Shown: positions 40,070-47,338, counted from the first letter of the stretch. The stretch is DNA of 64,000 nt from Pseudomonadota bacterium (GCA_018241125.1 JAFEEL010000033.1:62001-126000); one strand, 5' to 3'. A program made the numbers and translations. Notes: generated by a model not told the origin, from the sequence alone.

Positions 40070-40962
40070 GGGGTTTCTCCTGTTGTCCGATGCTGTGTCG
40101 ATGAGTATTTCCATGGGCCTCGCATTGGCGGCGATCGCCATGCCGTCGTGAGCAGCATTGCTTCGCCGATGTCGATCAGTCTTCGCCCGAAGCGCCACGG
40201 TTCTTTGCTCTGTCTCGTGATGGTGAGGACGCGTGGAAGCTCAGGCCAGAAGAATTTGCGATGGAACATCCATGCGGATCGTTTCCGGCCCATGGTGCTC
40301 GTGTACTGGATGTCGCAGAAGCCGCTGAACAACGATTCCCCGAGGCAGTCCATGAACTGCCGCACATCGTCTGCCCACCGCTTCAGCCCGGCGCCTTCGT
40401 CGGAAGTTCTGGCGGCGTTACTCGACACGCGCGCAATTGCGGCGACACTTGCCAAACGCGAAAAACTCGACCAGGTCAGGTTCGCCAGCCGTGAGCGATG
40501 CTTGGTGTCGTACGACAGACTGGCCAAGTCTTGCGGTTCCCTCGTCAGGAAGATGTGCCAAGTGAGATGGACGTCCCGTGAACCGTCTTTCCGGGCAGCT
40601 TCCCATTGTTTGACCAATTGCCGGTCGCCGGATAAGCCTGAACTCCATTTGGCTTCGATAATGATCCTCATCGTCGATCCCGACCCATCGCGACGCGAAC
40701 AGCGCACAACGAGATCGGGTTCGATCCGTCCGCCATCGGCGATGTTCGGCCAAAAGTCGATGCTGCATGTATCCATGCCCGCAAAATTATCGTGCGGAAA
40801 CCTGTCGTTCAACACCGCCAGAAAGACGCCGATGCGATCGCCATGGCCGAGGTAGCGCAGCGGCCCGAAGACCGCAGAGACTATGTCATCCTCGTAGCGA
40901 GGAGATTCACGTCGGTTCTTGTGTCTGATCCAAGAGGTCAACACGGTCGTCCCTTCTGTCAT
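40066..40962 (-). CDS. PD-(D/E)XK nuclease-like protein
   Basis: 298 residues from the ATG at 40962. The motif IEPDLVVRC followed about 20 residues later by MRIIIEAKWSSG (D...ExK) is the PD-(D/E)XK nuclease core; Asp, Glu and Lys are in place. The C-terminal half has no motif I can name. It overlaps both neighbours by 4 bp, so it belongs to a compact leftward operon. A DNA-cleaving effector is the natural inference; the target is unknown. Confidence 0.65.
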   Translation of the reverse strand: MTEGTTVLTSWIRHKNRRESPRYEDDIVSAVFGPLRYLGHGDRIGVFLAVLNDRFPHDNFAGMDTCSIDFWPNIADGGRIEPDLVVRCSRRDGSGSTMRIIIEAKWSSGLSGDRQLVKQWEAARKDGSRDVHLTWHIFLTREPQDLASLSYDTKHRSRLANLTWSSFSRLASVAAIARVSSNAARTSDEGAGLKRWADDVRQFMDCLGESLFSGFCDIQYTSTMGRKRSAWMFHRKFFWPELPRVLTITRQSKEPWRFGRRLIDIGEAMLLTTAWRSPPMRGPWKYSSTQHRTTGETP

Positions 40963-41147
40963 GTTGGCGTCGAGTGCGGGAATTCGTCGTCGCGGTCATT
41001 CAGTCGACTATCAAACGCCTGCGCCTTGGAGTCTGCGACAAGCATAGGGCAACGACGTCGCGCTCGCAGGATGCGTTCGTCGGTCGGCGCATCGACCAGC
41101 GTGAAGGTCTTGCGGGCTCGATGCCGCATCCGTGATGGTGCAGGCAA
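40959..41147 (-). CDS. Small unknown protein in the PD-(D/E)XK operon
   Basis: 62 residues from TTG at 41147, or 56 from ATG at 41129. The sequence is charged, basic at the N-terminus and acidic near its end (NDRDDEFPHSTPT). No family recognised. Its stop overlaps the nuclease-like gene by 4 bp and it begins 3 bp after the 128-residue gene, which supports it as real; the odd start codon and short length argue for caution. Confidence 0.4.
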   Translation of the reverse strand: MPAPSRMRHRARKTFTLVDAPTDERILRARRRCPMLVADSKAQAFDSRLNDRDDEFPHSTPT

Positions 41148-41150
41148 GCG

Positions 41151-41537
41151 TCATATTCCCGTGTCCACGCCCACATATCTGGACACGCCATGGACAGGCC
41201 CGCCGAACCGACCGGAAACGATCCGAAAGGCCTCCGCGAAAAATTTCTCGGCGTCCTTCCAGTCATCCGAAGCTCCGCAGTTGCCGTGGCTTTCGCCGTC
41301 ATACACACACAAAAAATGGGGTGCTTCACTGAAATCTCCAAAAATCGCGCTGGTTTCCGAAGCGACGAAGTACACCGGCTTCAGGGTCGCGATCTCGAAC
41401 ACGCCCAGCAGAAAGGCGTACTTCACCATTCCGACTTGCTCGATGGTGTCCCACATCGAGATGAAGTGCCGATCACCGAGCGTTCCACTTGCGATGCAGC
41501 GCTTGTCGCCCAAAAGTGGCATCAAAAACTTGGTCAT
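41151..41537 (-). CDS. Unknown small protein
   Basis: 128 residues from the ATG at 41537, preceded by a GGAG ribosome site. The sequence is regular and globular (FISMWDTIEQVGMVKYAFLL, FLCVYDGESHGNCG, WKDAEKFFAEAFRIV) but matches no family I know. It lies 193 bp after the small membrane gene, a gap in which I see no gene. GC content is lower than the surroundings. Confidence 0.55.
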   Translation of the reverse strand: MTKFLMPLLGDKRCIASGTLGDRHFISMWDTIEQVGMVKYAFLLGVFEIATLKPVYFVASETSAIFGDFSEAPHFLCVYDGESHGNCGASDDWKDAEKFFAEAFRIVSGRFGGPVHGVSRYVGVDTGI

Positions 41538-41730
41538 TGCGGGTCTCCGGGTTACACGCTGCGTGGTTGTATTTGCCCCGGCCATCGTCAGCGTTAGCGA
41601 TGGGGCGGGTTCGCCGGCACGATCGAACCGTTGAACGTCAACGACCTGCGCGCAGGATCGATCTGCGGCACGTCGACATGGTCGGTTTCCCGTTGCAGCG
41701 CGGCGCACCGGCCGTCGTCGAGTTCAGGGT

Positions 41731-41970
41731 TCACTGCCGTGGCATCTGCCAGGGCGCCGGCGGTGGCGTCGGGTGTTCCGCAGCGTGCTTCGCGATCTGC
41801 GCCAGCAGCGCATTGCTGCGCTCGATGGCGTCGCGGATGGCGCCCAGCTTGGACTTGATGCCGAAGATCGCCGTCGGCAGGAATACCCATTCGATGGCCA
41901 GGGCGATGCCGAGACCCACGGCAAAGGGGCCGTAGTTCTGGATGATCTGGTGGATGGTGTCGGAATCCAT
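41731..41970 (-). CDS. Small single-pass membrane protein
   Basis: 79 residues from the ATG at 41970 with a ribosome site (ggaagga). One hydrophobic segment (about 13-35, YGPFAVGLGIALAIEWVFLP) is followed by a helical region and a Pro-rich tail. No family recognised. It starts 30 bp after the AAA+ ATPase stop, so is very likely cotranscribed with it and may anchor or be effected by it. Confidence 0.6.
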   Translation of the reverse strand: MDSDTIHQIIQNYGPFAVGLGIALAIEWVFLPTAIFGIKSKLGAIRDAIERSNALLAQIAKHAAEHPTPPPAPWQMPRQ

Positions 41971-42000
41971 GGTCGATCCTTCCGGTTGGTGGATGGTGCT

Positions 42001-44229
42001 TCAGTCGCGCACGGTGAAGCCGATCGCGCGATGGCGGACTTCGGGTTTGAGCGCGACTTCCGCCGCCAGCCGCTGCACGAAGGGGGCCGGTTCGGGCGGC
42101 TCGCCGGTGACCCGGAACTGCCGCAGCACGTTGGCGAAATCGCCGGGCGTGAGGTGGTTCAGGCGGTCGAGCGTGGCCAGCGTGGCGGCGGGCAGGTCGC
42201 CATCGGCGATGCCGCAAATGCGCGCCAGCAGGGCGCTGCGCTGGTCGCGGCGCAGGCAATCGAAGCGCACCTTGAAGTCGAAGCGCCGCAGCGCCGCGGC
42301 ATCGAGGGTGTCCACGAGGTTGGTGGAGGCCACGAACAGGCCGTCGAAGGCTTCCATCTGGGTGAGCAGTTCGTTGACCTGGGTGACTTCGAAATTGCGC
42401 TGCGCACCGGTGCGTTCGCGCAGGAAGCCGTCGGCCTCGTCGATCACCAGGATCGCGCCGTCGTCGCGGGCCTGCTCGAAGGCGGCGCTGATGTTCGCTT
42501 CGGTTCCGCCGACATACATGTCGAGCAGGTCGGACGCGCGGCGCACGAGCACCGGCTGGTCGAGCACGCGCCCGAGGTGGTGCGCGTAGGCCGTCTTGCC
42601 GGTGCCCGGCGCGCCGTACAGGCACAGGCGGGCGGCGGGGCGTGTGCGCAGCGCCTGCGCCAGTGCCGACAGGTCACGGTCGGCGTTGAGAAAGGCCGGG
42701 TCGTAATGGCCCGGCAGCGCGACGACCGGCCGCACGCGCGGATGGCCCATCGCCAGCAGCGAGGATTGCACGATGCCCTCGACCTGCGCATCGCGTTGGG
42801 CCACATCGCCGGCACCCAGCGCGCGCGTCACCCGTGCGGCGCGCTCGACCTGCGCGGGCGCCAGCACCGGGATGGCGCTCAGGCGCTCGGCGCAGGCTTC
42901 GGAAATGTCGCCGCGGCGGAAGTAGCGGTCGATCATCCGCCGCCGCACCGCGCGGCCGGGCATGCGGAACTCCACGACCAGATCGAAACGGCGCACGAAG
43001 GCCGGATCCAGACCTCCGATCTGGTTGCACGCCCAAAATGCGGGCACCGGGTTGGTTTCCAGCGTCTCGTTGATCCAGCTCTTGCGCAGCGATTCCGGAT
43101 TGCGCCGCGTGCGGATCAAGCGTAGGCCCGGGATATCGCAATCGGCATCGCCGCCGAACACGTCCTCCACCTCGTCGAACAACAGCAGTTGTCCGCGACG
43201 CTGCGACAGGATGCGTTGGCAGACCGCGAACGCACCGAAGCGCCGCGCCCCGCTGACCGGATCGCCATCGTCGTCCTCGTTGGGCACTTCATACAGCGTC
43301 GTGCCCAGTGCGGCGGCGCAACTGCGCACGAACTGGGTCTTGCCGGTGCCCGGCGCGCCGTGGATCAGCACGTTGACGCCGCGTTGGTTGCGCTCGAGCG
43401 CCTGTCGCAGGTAGGCGACGACGACCTCGGTCTGCGCGACGTGGGCGAAGTCGGACAGGTTCAGCGTCGCTTTCGGCGGACGACGCAGCAGGTGGCGCAG
43501 CAAGCGCTCGGCGCTCAACCGGGGCGCGGTGAGCAACGTCACCCAACGCGTCGTGACCATGCACGGCAGAGCTCGTTCGAGGATTTCGTCGAGGTTGATG
43601 TTTTCGAACAACCCGCACAGGCGCAACATGCGGCCCTCCGCGAGCAGGCGCTGTGCGCGCGCCTGCGTCACCCCGGCGGCATCGGCAATGAAGGTCAAGC
43701 GCTCGGAGGGGCGGCGAGCCACCAGCCGGAAAAAGTCGCGGAACAACTCGGCTTCCGGGGTGAACAGCGTGGCGATGCGCAACAGCGCTTGCTCGTCGCG
43801 ATTGAGCCCGATCAAATCGCCCATTGTGCCGATGTTGCGCGCAAGCACGGACTGGCGTGGTTTGCGCGCACGCTGCAATCGCTGCAATTGCAGAACTAGC
43901 GCCCGATCCAATTGCGCGGCGGTCATCGGGGTGGCGGGGTGGGCGTCTTCGAGTCCGAACAGAGCCAACACATCCAAGTCTCGACACACGCCGTCGCTGG
44001 TGACGATTGATTTCGCCCACTTGCGTTTCACCATCTGCCGCAGCACGACTTCGATCATTTCGCGGTGCACGCCAGACTTGATCGGAGTTGGCTTGAAGCG
44101 CGGGGGCTCCGACAGTGGGGCTTCCAACCGCGGCTTGCCGATGACCAACTTGCCGTTGGTCACCAGGCCGTCGCCGGTGTCGTCGCCCGGCTCGTAGATG
44201 AGGGTGCACATTGGGAGCGTCGTGGTCAT
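42001..44229 (-). CDS. Double AAA+ ATPase
   Basis: 742 residues from the ATG at 44229; an ATG at 44259 is possible. A helical N-terminal part of about 290 residues has no recognised domain. Two AAA modules follow: Walker A GAPGTGKTQ with Walker B LLLFDEVED, then Walker A GAPGTGKTA with Walker B ILVIDEADG, sensor-1 VASTN and arginine fingers in RRFDFK. This is a Cdc48-like tandem plan but the N-domain is different. It is the first gene of the leftward operon, divergent from a WYL regulator. Confidence 0.82.
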   Translation of the reverse strand: MTTTLPMCTLIYEPGDDTGDGLVTNGKLVIGKPRLEAPLSEPPRFKPTPIKSGVHREMIEVVLRQMVKRKWAKSIVTSDGVCRDLDVLALFGLEDAHPATPMTAAQLDRALVLQLQRLQRARKPRQSVLARNIGTMGDLIGLNRDEQALLRIATLFTPEAELFRDFFRLVARRPSERLTFIADAAGVTQARAQRLLAEGRMLRLCGLFENINLDEILERALPCMVTTRWVTLLTAPRLSAERLLRHLLRRPPKATLNLSDFAHVAQTEVVVAYLRQALERNQRGVNVLIHGAPGTGKTQFVRSCAAALGTTLYEVPNEDDDGDPVSGARRFGAFAVCQRILSQRRGQLLLFDEVEDVFGGDADCDIPGLRLIRTRRNPESLRKSWINETLETNPVPAFWACNQIGGLDPAFVRRFDLVVEFRMPGRAVRRRMIDRYFRRGDISEACAERLSAIPVLAPAQVERAARVTRALGAGDVAQRDAQVEGIVQSSLLAMGHPRVRPVVALPGHYDPAFLNADRDLSALAQALRTRPAARLCLYGAPGTGKTAYAHHLGRVLDQPVLVRRASDLLDMYVGGTEANISAAFEQARDDGAILVIDEADGFLRERTGAQRNFEVTQVNELLTQMEAFDGLFVASTNLVDTLDAAALRRFDFKVRFDCLRRDQRSALLARICGIADGDLPAATLATLDRLNHLTPGDFANVLRQFRVTGEPPEPAPFVQRLAAEVALKPEVRHRAIGFTVRD

Positions 44230-44271
44230 GGCGGTATCCGGCGGTTTGGATGGTGCCATCTTCCCATTTAA

Positions 44272-44292
44272 ATACGACAAAACATGTCGTAT
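44272..44292. promoter_or_regulatory. Operator 1, perfect 8-5-8 palindrome
   Basis: ATACGACA (44272-44279), five bases, TGTCGTAT (44285-44292). A perfect 21-bp inverted repeat between the divergent AAA+ and WYL genes. Confidence 0.75.
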
Positions 44293-44300
44293 GTGAGCAA
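44272..44300 (-). promoter_or_regulatory. Putative promoter of the AAA+ operon
   Basis: On the reverse strand: -35 TTGCTC (44300-44295), a 17-base spacer, and -10 TCGTAT (44277-44272). The -10 box lies inside operator 1. Confidence 0.5.
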
Positions 44301-44303
44301 AGA

Positions 44304-44324
44304 ATACGACGTGTGTTGTCGAAT
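44304..44324. promoter_or_regulatory. Operator 2, imperfect 8-5-8 palindrome
   Basis: ATACGACG (44304-44311), five bases, TGTCGAAT (44317-44324): same architecture as operator 1 with two mismatches between arms. Centre-to-centre spacing from operator 1 is 32 bp, three helical turns. Confidence 0.65.
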
Positions 44325-44344
44325 CCGGGTAGCTACGCTAGCGT
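44316..44344 (+). promoter_or_regulatory. Putative promoter of the WYL regulator gene
   Basis: -35 TTGTCG (44316-44321), a 17-base spacer, -10 TAGCGT (44339-44344). The -35 box overlaps operator 2, mirroring the AAA+ promoter on operator 1. Confidence 0.45.
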
Positions 44345-44347
44345 TGT

Positions 44348-44410
44348 CCGGAAGCCGGAAGCCGGAAGCCGGAAGCCGGAAGCCGGAAGCCGGAAGCCGG
44401 AAGCCGGAAG
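44348..44410. repeat. 7-bp array in the WYL gene leader
   Basis: Nine exact copies of ccggaag, in the region between the promoter and the ATG at 44431. The frame of the WYL gene is open across it (SRKPEAG repeats), so an upstream ATG at 44284 could in principle be used. Confidence 0.93.
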
Positions 44411-44430
44411 CCAAGCCGCCCGAGCCCGCC

Positions 44431-45453
44431 ATGACCGACGCCATTGCCACCCAGATCGAACTGTTGAGCCGGATTCCCGCCCACCCGCGCAGGGCGAGCG
44501 TGGCGCAGATCGAGCAGGGCTTGCGCGACGCGGGGTATGCGATCGGCCGGCGCACCATCGAGCGGCACCTGCTCAACTTGTCGCGGCGGTTTGCGATCGT
44601 GCGCTCGCCGGGCAAGCCGGCCGGCTGGAGCTGGCGCGAAGGCACGCCGTCGCTGCGCCTGCCGGGTTTCGACCAAGGCACGGCCTTGACCTTGCATCTG
44701 GTCGAGCGCCACCTGGCCGAACTGCTGCCGCCGGGCGTGCGCCAGCAGCTCGAACCGGACTTCGCGCAGGCGCGGGCGGCGCTGGATCGCCTGCCTGATG
44801 CCGCCACACGGCGCTGGGCGCAGCGGGTGGCGGTGGTGCCCAGCGGCCCGCCGCTGTTGCCGCCGGAGGTGGACGCGCAGGTGCGCGCGGTGGTGTTCGC
44901 GGCGCTGCTGGCCGGCCGCCAGTTCGCCGCCGACTATCGCGCGGCGGAGGCGGCCGATGCCAAACGCTACCGCTTCCACCCGCTGGCGCTGGTGTGGCGC
45001 GAGGGCGTGTTCTACCTGCTGGCGACGCTGTTCGATTACGGCGACGTGCTGCAGTTCGCCTTGCATCGGATGACCAACGCGCTGGCGCTGGCCGACGCGG
45101 CGGTGGAGCCGGAAGGCTTCGACTTGCAGCGCCACATCGGCGACGAACGCCAGTTCGATTTTCCCGAAGGCCCGCCGGCGCGCATCGACCTGCACGTGGA
45201 CGACTGGCTGGCGCGGTACCTCTCGGAGCGGCGGCTGGCCGGCGATCAGGTGATCATGCCGCTGCGCGGGCAGCCACGCTTGCGGGTGAGCGCCACCGTG
45301 CCGCTGAGTGCGGCGCTGCGCTGGTGGCTGCTGAGCATGGGCGCACACGTGGAGGTGCGCAAACCGGTGCGTCTGCGCAACGCGATGGCGCGGGACGTGG
45401 CGGCGATGGCGGCGGCCTATCGGTCGCCGCGCGTGCGCAGGCCGACTGCATGA
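44431..45453 (+). CDS. WYL-domain transcriptional regulator
   Basis: 340 residues from the ATG at 44431. An N-terminal winged helix-turn-helix (about 1-70, with ASVAQIEQGLRDAGYAIGRR and TIERHLLNL) is followed by a WYL domain (RYRFHPLALVWREGVFYLL) and a C-terminal WCX extension. Regulators of this design (BrxR, CapW) repress phage-defence operons in other bacteria. Its divergent arrangement with the AAA+ operon, with two palindromes between, makes that operon its likely target. A start at 44284 would add 49 repeat-derived residues. Confidence 0.86.
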   Translation: MTDAIATQIELLSRIPAHPRRASVAQIEQGLRDAGYAIGRRTIERHLLNLSRRFAIVRSPGKPAGWSWREGTPSLRLPGFDQGTALTLHLVERHLAELLPPGVRQQLEPDFAQARAALDRLPDAATRRWAQRVAVVPSGPPLLPPEVDAQVRAVVFAALLAGRQFAADYRAAEAADAKRYRFHPLALVWREGVFYLLATLFDYGDVLQFALHRMTNALALADAAVEPEGFDLQRHIGDERQFDFPEGPPARIDLHVDDWLARYLSERRLAGDQVIMPLRGQPRLRVSATVPLSAALRWWLLSMGAHVEVRKPVRLRNAMARDVAAMAAAYRSPRVRRPTA

Positions 45454-45574
45454 GCGCGCGCGGTTTGCGCACCGGCCAAGCGGGCGGCGGCGGCACCGAG
45501 GAAACGACTCGGGTTGCCTGTCTACGGTTCCGGATGCAGTTTGCCACGCACGTGAAGTTGTTGCTCAAATGAGG

Positions 45575-45600
45575 TACAATGTCGCAACGTTCGGATGGAG
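45575..45600 (+). promoter_or_regulatory. -10 and ribosome site of the DinJ/YafQ operon
   Basis: A good -10 box TACAAT at 45575-45580 and a ribosome site (ggag, 45597-45600) ten bases before the dinJ ATG. A gttgc/gcaac inverted pair brackets the -10 box and may be the antitoxin operator. Confidence 0.4.
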
Positions 45601-45609
45601 TGACGAGTC

Positions 45610-45870
45610 ATGCCCGCAACCGCATTCGTGCGCGCACGGATCGATGAAGATCTCAAGGATCAGGCCACCGAAATCCTCGCGGCGCTGGGCCTGACGGTGT
45701 CGGATTTCGTGCGGATCGGGCTGACCAAAGTCGTGCACGAGCGCGGGCTGCCGTTCGCGATGCGGGTGCCCAATGCGCTCACCGCCAAGACCTTGGCCCG
45801 GAGCGAACGCGGGGAAGACCTGCATCGTTTCGAAAGCTCCAAGGCGATGTTCGAGGATCTGAACATCTGA
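45610..45870 (+). CDS. dinJ: RelB/DinJ-family antitoxin
   Basis: 86 residues. The N-terminal ribbon-helix-helix reads FVRARIDEDLKDQATEILAA and GLTVSDFVRIGLTKV, typical of DinJ. The C-terminal part (RFESSKAMFEDLNI) would wrap the toxin. The stop overlaps the toxin start by 1 bp. Confidence 0.9.
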   Translation: MPATAFVRARIDEDLKDQATEILAALGLTVSDFVRIGLTKVVHERGLPFAMRVPNALTAKTLARSERGEDLHRFESSKAMFEDLNI

Positions 45871-46142
45871 TGCGCACGCCCGTCGTCTCGGGCCAGTTCA
45901 AGCGCGATCTGCGCACCCAGCAAAAGCGCGGCAAGGACATGGCGAAGTTGCGCGCCTTGATGGAGTTGTTGATTGCTGCCAGCCCGTTACCTGCGAGCTA
46001 TCTGGATCATCCGCTGAAGGGATCGTGGCGCAGTTTTCGTGACGCGCACATCGAGCCGGATTGGCTGTTGATCTACAAGATCGACGCCGGCAGCATGCGC
46101 TTCGAACGTACCGGCCGGCATGCCGACCTGTTCGAGGAATGA
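45870..46142 (+). CDS. yafQ: YafQ-family mRNA interferase toxin
   Basis: 90 residues. The RelE fold with YafQ residues: LDHPLKG, FRDAHIEPDWLLIYK (His, Asp, Trp) and a C-terminal RTGRHADLF (catalytic His). YafQ cuts mRNA at lysine codons on the ribosome. Paired with the DinJ antitoxin immediately upstream. Confidence 0.9.
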   Translation: MRTPVVSGQFKRDLRTQQKRGKDMAKLRALMELLIAASPLPASYLDHPLKGSWRSFRDAHIEPDWLLIYKIDAGSMRFERTGRHADLFEE

Positions 46143-46211
46143 CGACGTGTAGCGTGTATCCGCACTGCCATGCGGCTTTGGGTGCACGTGGCCGGAGCGC
46201 TCGCGCGACCA

Positions 46212-46246
46212 CTGTCTTCTGTCCTGTGTCCTCTGTATTCTGATCA
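46212..46246. repeat. Pyrimidine-rich 7-bp array before rnpB
   Basis: Units ctgtctt, ctgtcct, gtgtcct, ctgtatt, ctgatca, ending four bases before the 5' end of the RNase P RNA. It is the reverse complement in type of the arrays at 38411-38445 and 46709-46736. Confidence 0.85.
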
Positions 46247-46250
46247 TGGC

Positions 46251-46702
46251 GGAGCCGGCCAGACAGTCGCGTCATCCCATCGCAAGACGGGATGCCGAGG
46301 AAAGTCCGGGCTCCACAGGGCACGGTGCCAGGTAACGCCTGGGCGGCGCGAGCCGACGGAAAGTGCAACAGAAAGATACCGCCGAACGGCCTCGCCACCC
46401 CTGTGCTTCCAGCGTTCGAAGAAAGTGGACTTGGCGTCGCGCAGCGACGATCAAGTCCCATTCGAGATCGGGTACGGAAGCAGAGGGGTGGCGAGGTGCG
46501 TGGCAAGGGTGAAATGGTGCGGCAAGAGCGCACCGCGAGCCTGGCAACAGGCCGGCACGGCAAACCCCACCGGGAGCAAGGCCAAATAGGGTCCTCATGG
46601 CGCGGCCCGCGTCGGGACCGGGTAGGCTGCTTGAGTTCAGCGGTGACGCTGCGCCTAGAGGAATGACTGTCCACGACAGAACCCGGCTTATCGGCCGGCT
46701 CC
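46251..46702 (+). ncRNA. rnpB: RNase P RNA, bacterial type A
   Basis: About 452 bases. The ends pair as P1 (46251-46260 with 46693-46702). The universal core is present: gaggaaagtccgggctccac at 46297-46316, acagaaagatacc at 46368-46380, and ggtgaaatggtgcggcaaga from about 46508, then a cagaacccggctta-type 3' segment. RNase P RNA matures tRNA 5' ends. The 3' P1 strand is followed by four T (46704-46707), a likely terminator. Its place between rsmI and mraZ fits the order I recall in related genomes. Flanked on both sides by complementary 7-bp arrays. Confidence 0.95.
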
Positions 46703-46708
46703 GCTTTT

Positions 46709-46736
46709 CAGAGGACAGAGGACAGAGGACAGAAGC
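46709..46736. repeat. Purine-rich 7-bp array after rnpB
   Basis: Units cagagga x3 and cagaagc, beginning two bases after the T run that ends the RNase P RNA. Confidence 0.9.
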
Positions 46737-46835
46737 CGGCGAGCGCTGTGAGGAGCCTGCCCGCAGCCGTTGCTGTGGGGTCAGAGCTGTTTTGGGTGGG
46801 AGCGGCCTGCGGCGATGCGTGTCTGGATCGGGCCG

Positions 46836-46918
46836 AGGACGGCCCTCCCGCAATATCGGGCCTAGGACGGCCCTCCCGCAATATCGGGCCTAGGACGGCC
46901 CTTCCACAATGCTGGCCT
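46836..46918. repeat. 28-bp tandem repeat
   Basis: Two exact copies (46836-46863, 46864-46891) and one degenerate copy (46892-46918). Each unit contains an inverted gggcc/ggccc pair around taggac, so the RNA could form short hairpins. The unit length is four times seven. Confidence 0.9.
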
Positions 46919-47107
46919 CGCCAGAACTTCCCATCGCGTGGCGCAAACGCCGCCCTGACAGGCTGTTGAAATTCACCGGCGCACGCCTCGCCATTGCGCT
47001 CTCAAGCAGGTGCCGTGCCGTACGCGCAGACTGAGGCGGCGCATTTTTGCTGCAACGCAGCGTGAAGTGCCTGGTTGCGGTGGGTCGATCCAGTCGCCAC
47101 CGAACCA

Positions 47108-47127
47108 CTGAATTTTTGCAAATTCAG
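47108..47127. promoter_or_regulatory. Perfect 8-bp palindrome upstream of mraZ
   Basis: CTGAATTT, four bases, AAATTCAG. No T run follows on either strand, so an operator is as likely as a terminator. About 230 bp before mraZ. Confidence 0.45.
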
Positions 47128-47219
47128 ACAAAACAACACGTAGTGGATAACTCTTGAAGCAGTCTCTGAAGATTGCTGCAAGTCCTTGCCGTGCTTGGAA
47201 AAAATAATCGCGAAACCTG

Positions 47220-47248
47220 TTGACAAGCCTGTGCGTGGTTCCTATCGT
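47220..47248 (+). promoter_or_regulatory. mraZ promoter of the dcw cluster
   Basis: -35 TTGACA (47220-47225), a 17-base spacer, -10 TATCGT (47243-47248). A consensus -35 and ideal spacing, 90 bp before the mraZ start. Confidence 0.75.
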
Positions 47249-47257
47249 GGCGGCTTG

Positions 47258-47281
47258 TGGGGAAACCGGGTTTTTTGTGGG
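47258..47281 (+). promoter_or_regulatory. Candidate MraZ-binding repeats
   Basis: TGGG at 47258 and 47278 with a CGGG at 47267 between. MraZ binds spaced TGGG repeats just after its promoter in other bacteria. Spacing (9 and 11) is close to but not exactly that of E. coli. Confidence 0.5.
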
Positions 47282-47338
47282 TTTCTCGCCTAGAATGATC
47301 CGACTTCGGATGGTTCGCTAACCGAGCGCGAGCAGGGC

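Larger units (their letters stand above)
46737..47338. other. Long intergenic region before mraZ, no gene seen
   Basis: 602 bp between rnpB and mraZ. It holds a 28-bp tandem repeat, an A/T-rich palindrome, the mraZ promoter and the MraZ-binding region. Open frames in it are short and unlike any protein I know. Confidence 0.7.

Noticed and set aside
38440..46211. Prophage or integrative element with att sites
   Set aside because: No integrase, tRNA gene or direct-repeat att pair is visible at the island edges.
46890..47226. Degraded transposase in the rnpB-mraZ gap
   Set aside because: Two short reverse frames were examined but neither resembles a transposase and no terminal inverted repeats are seen.
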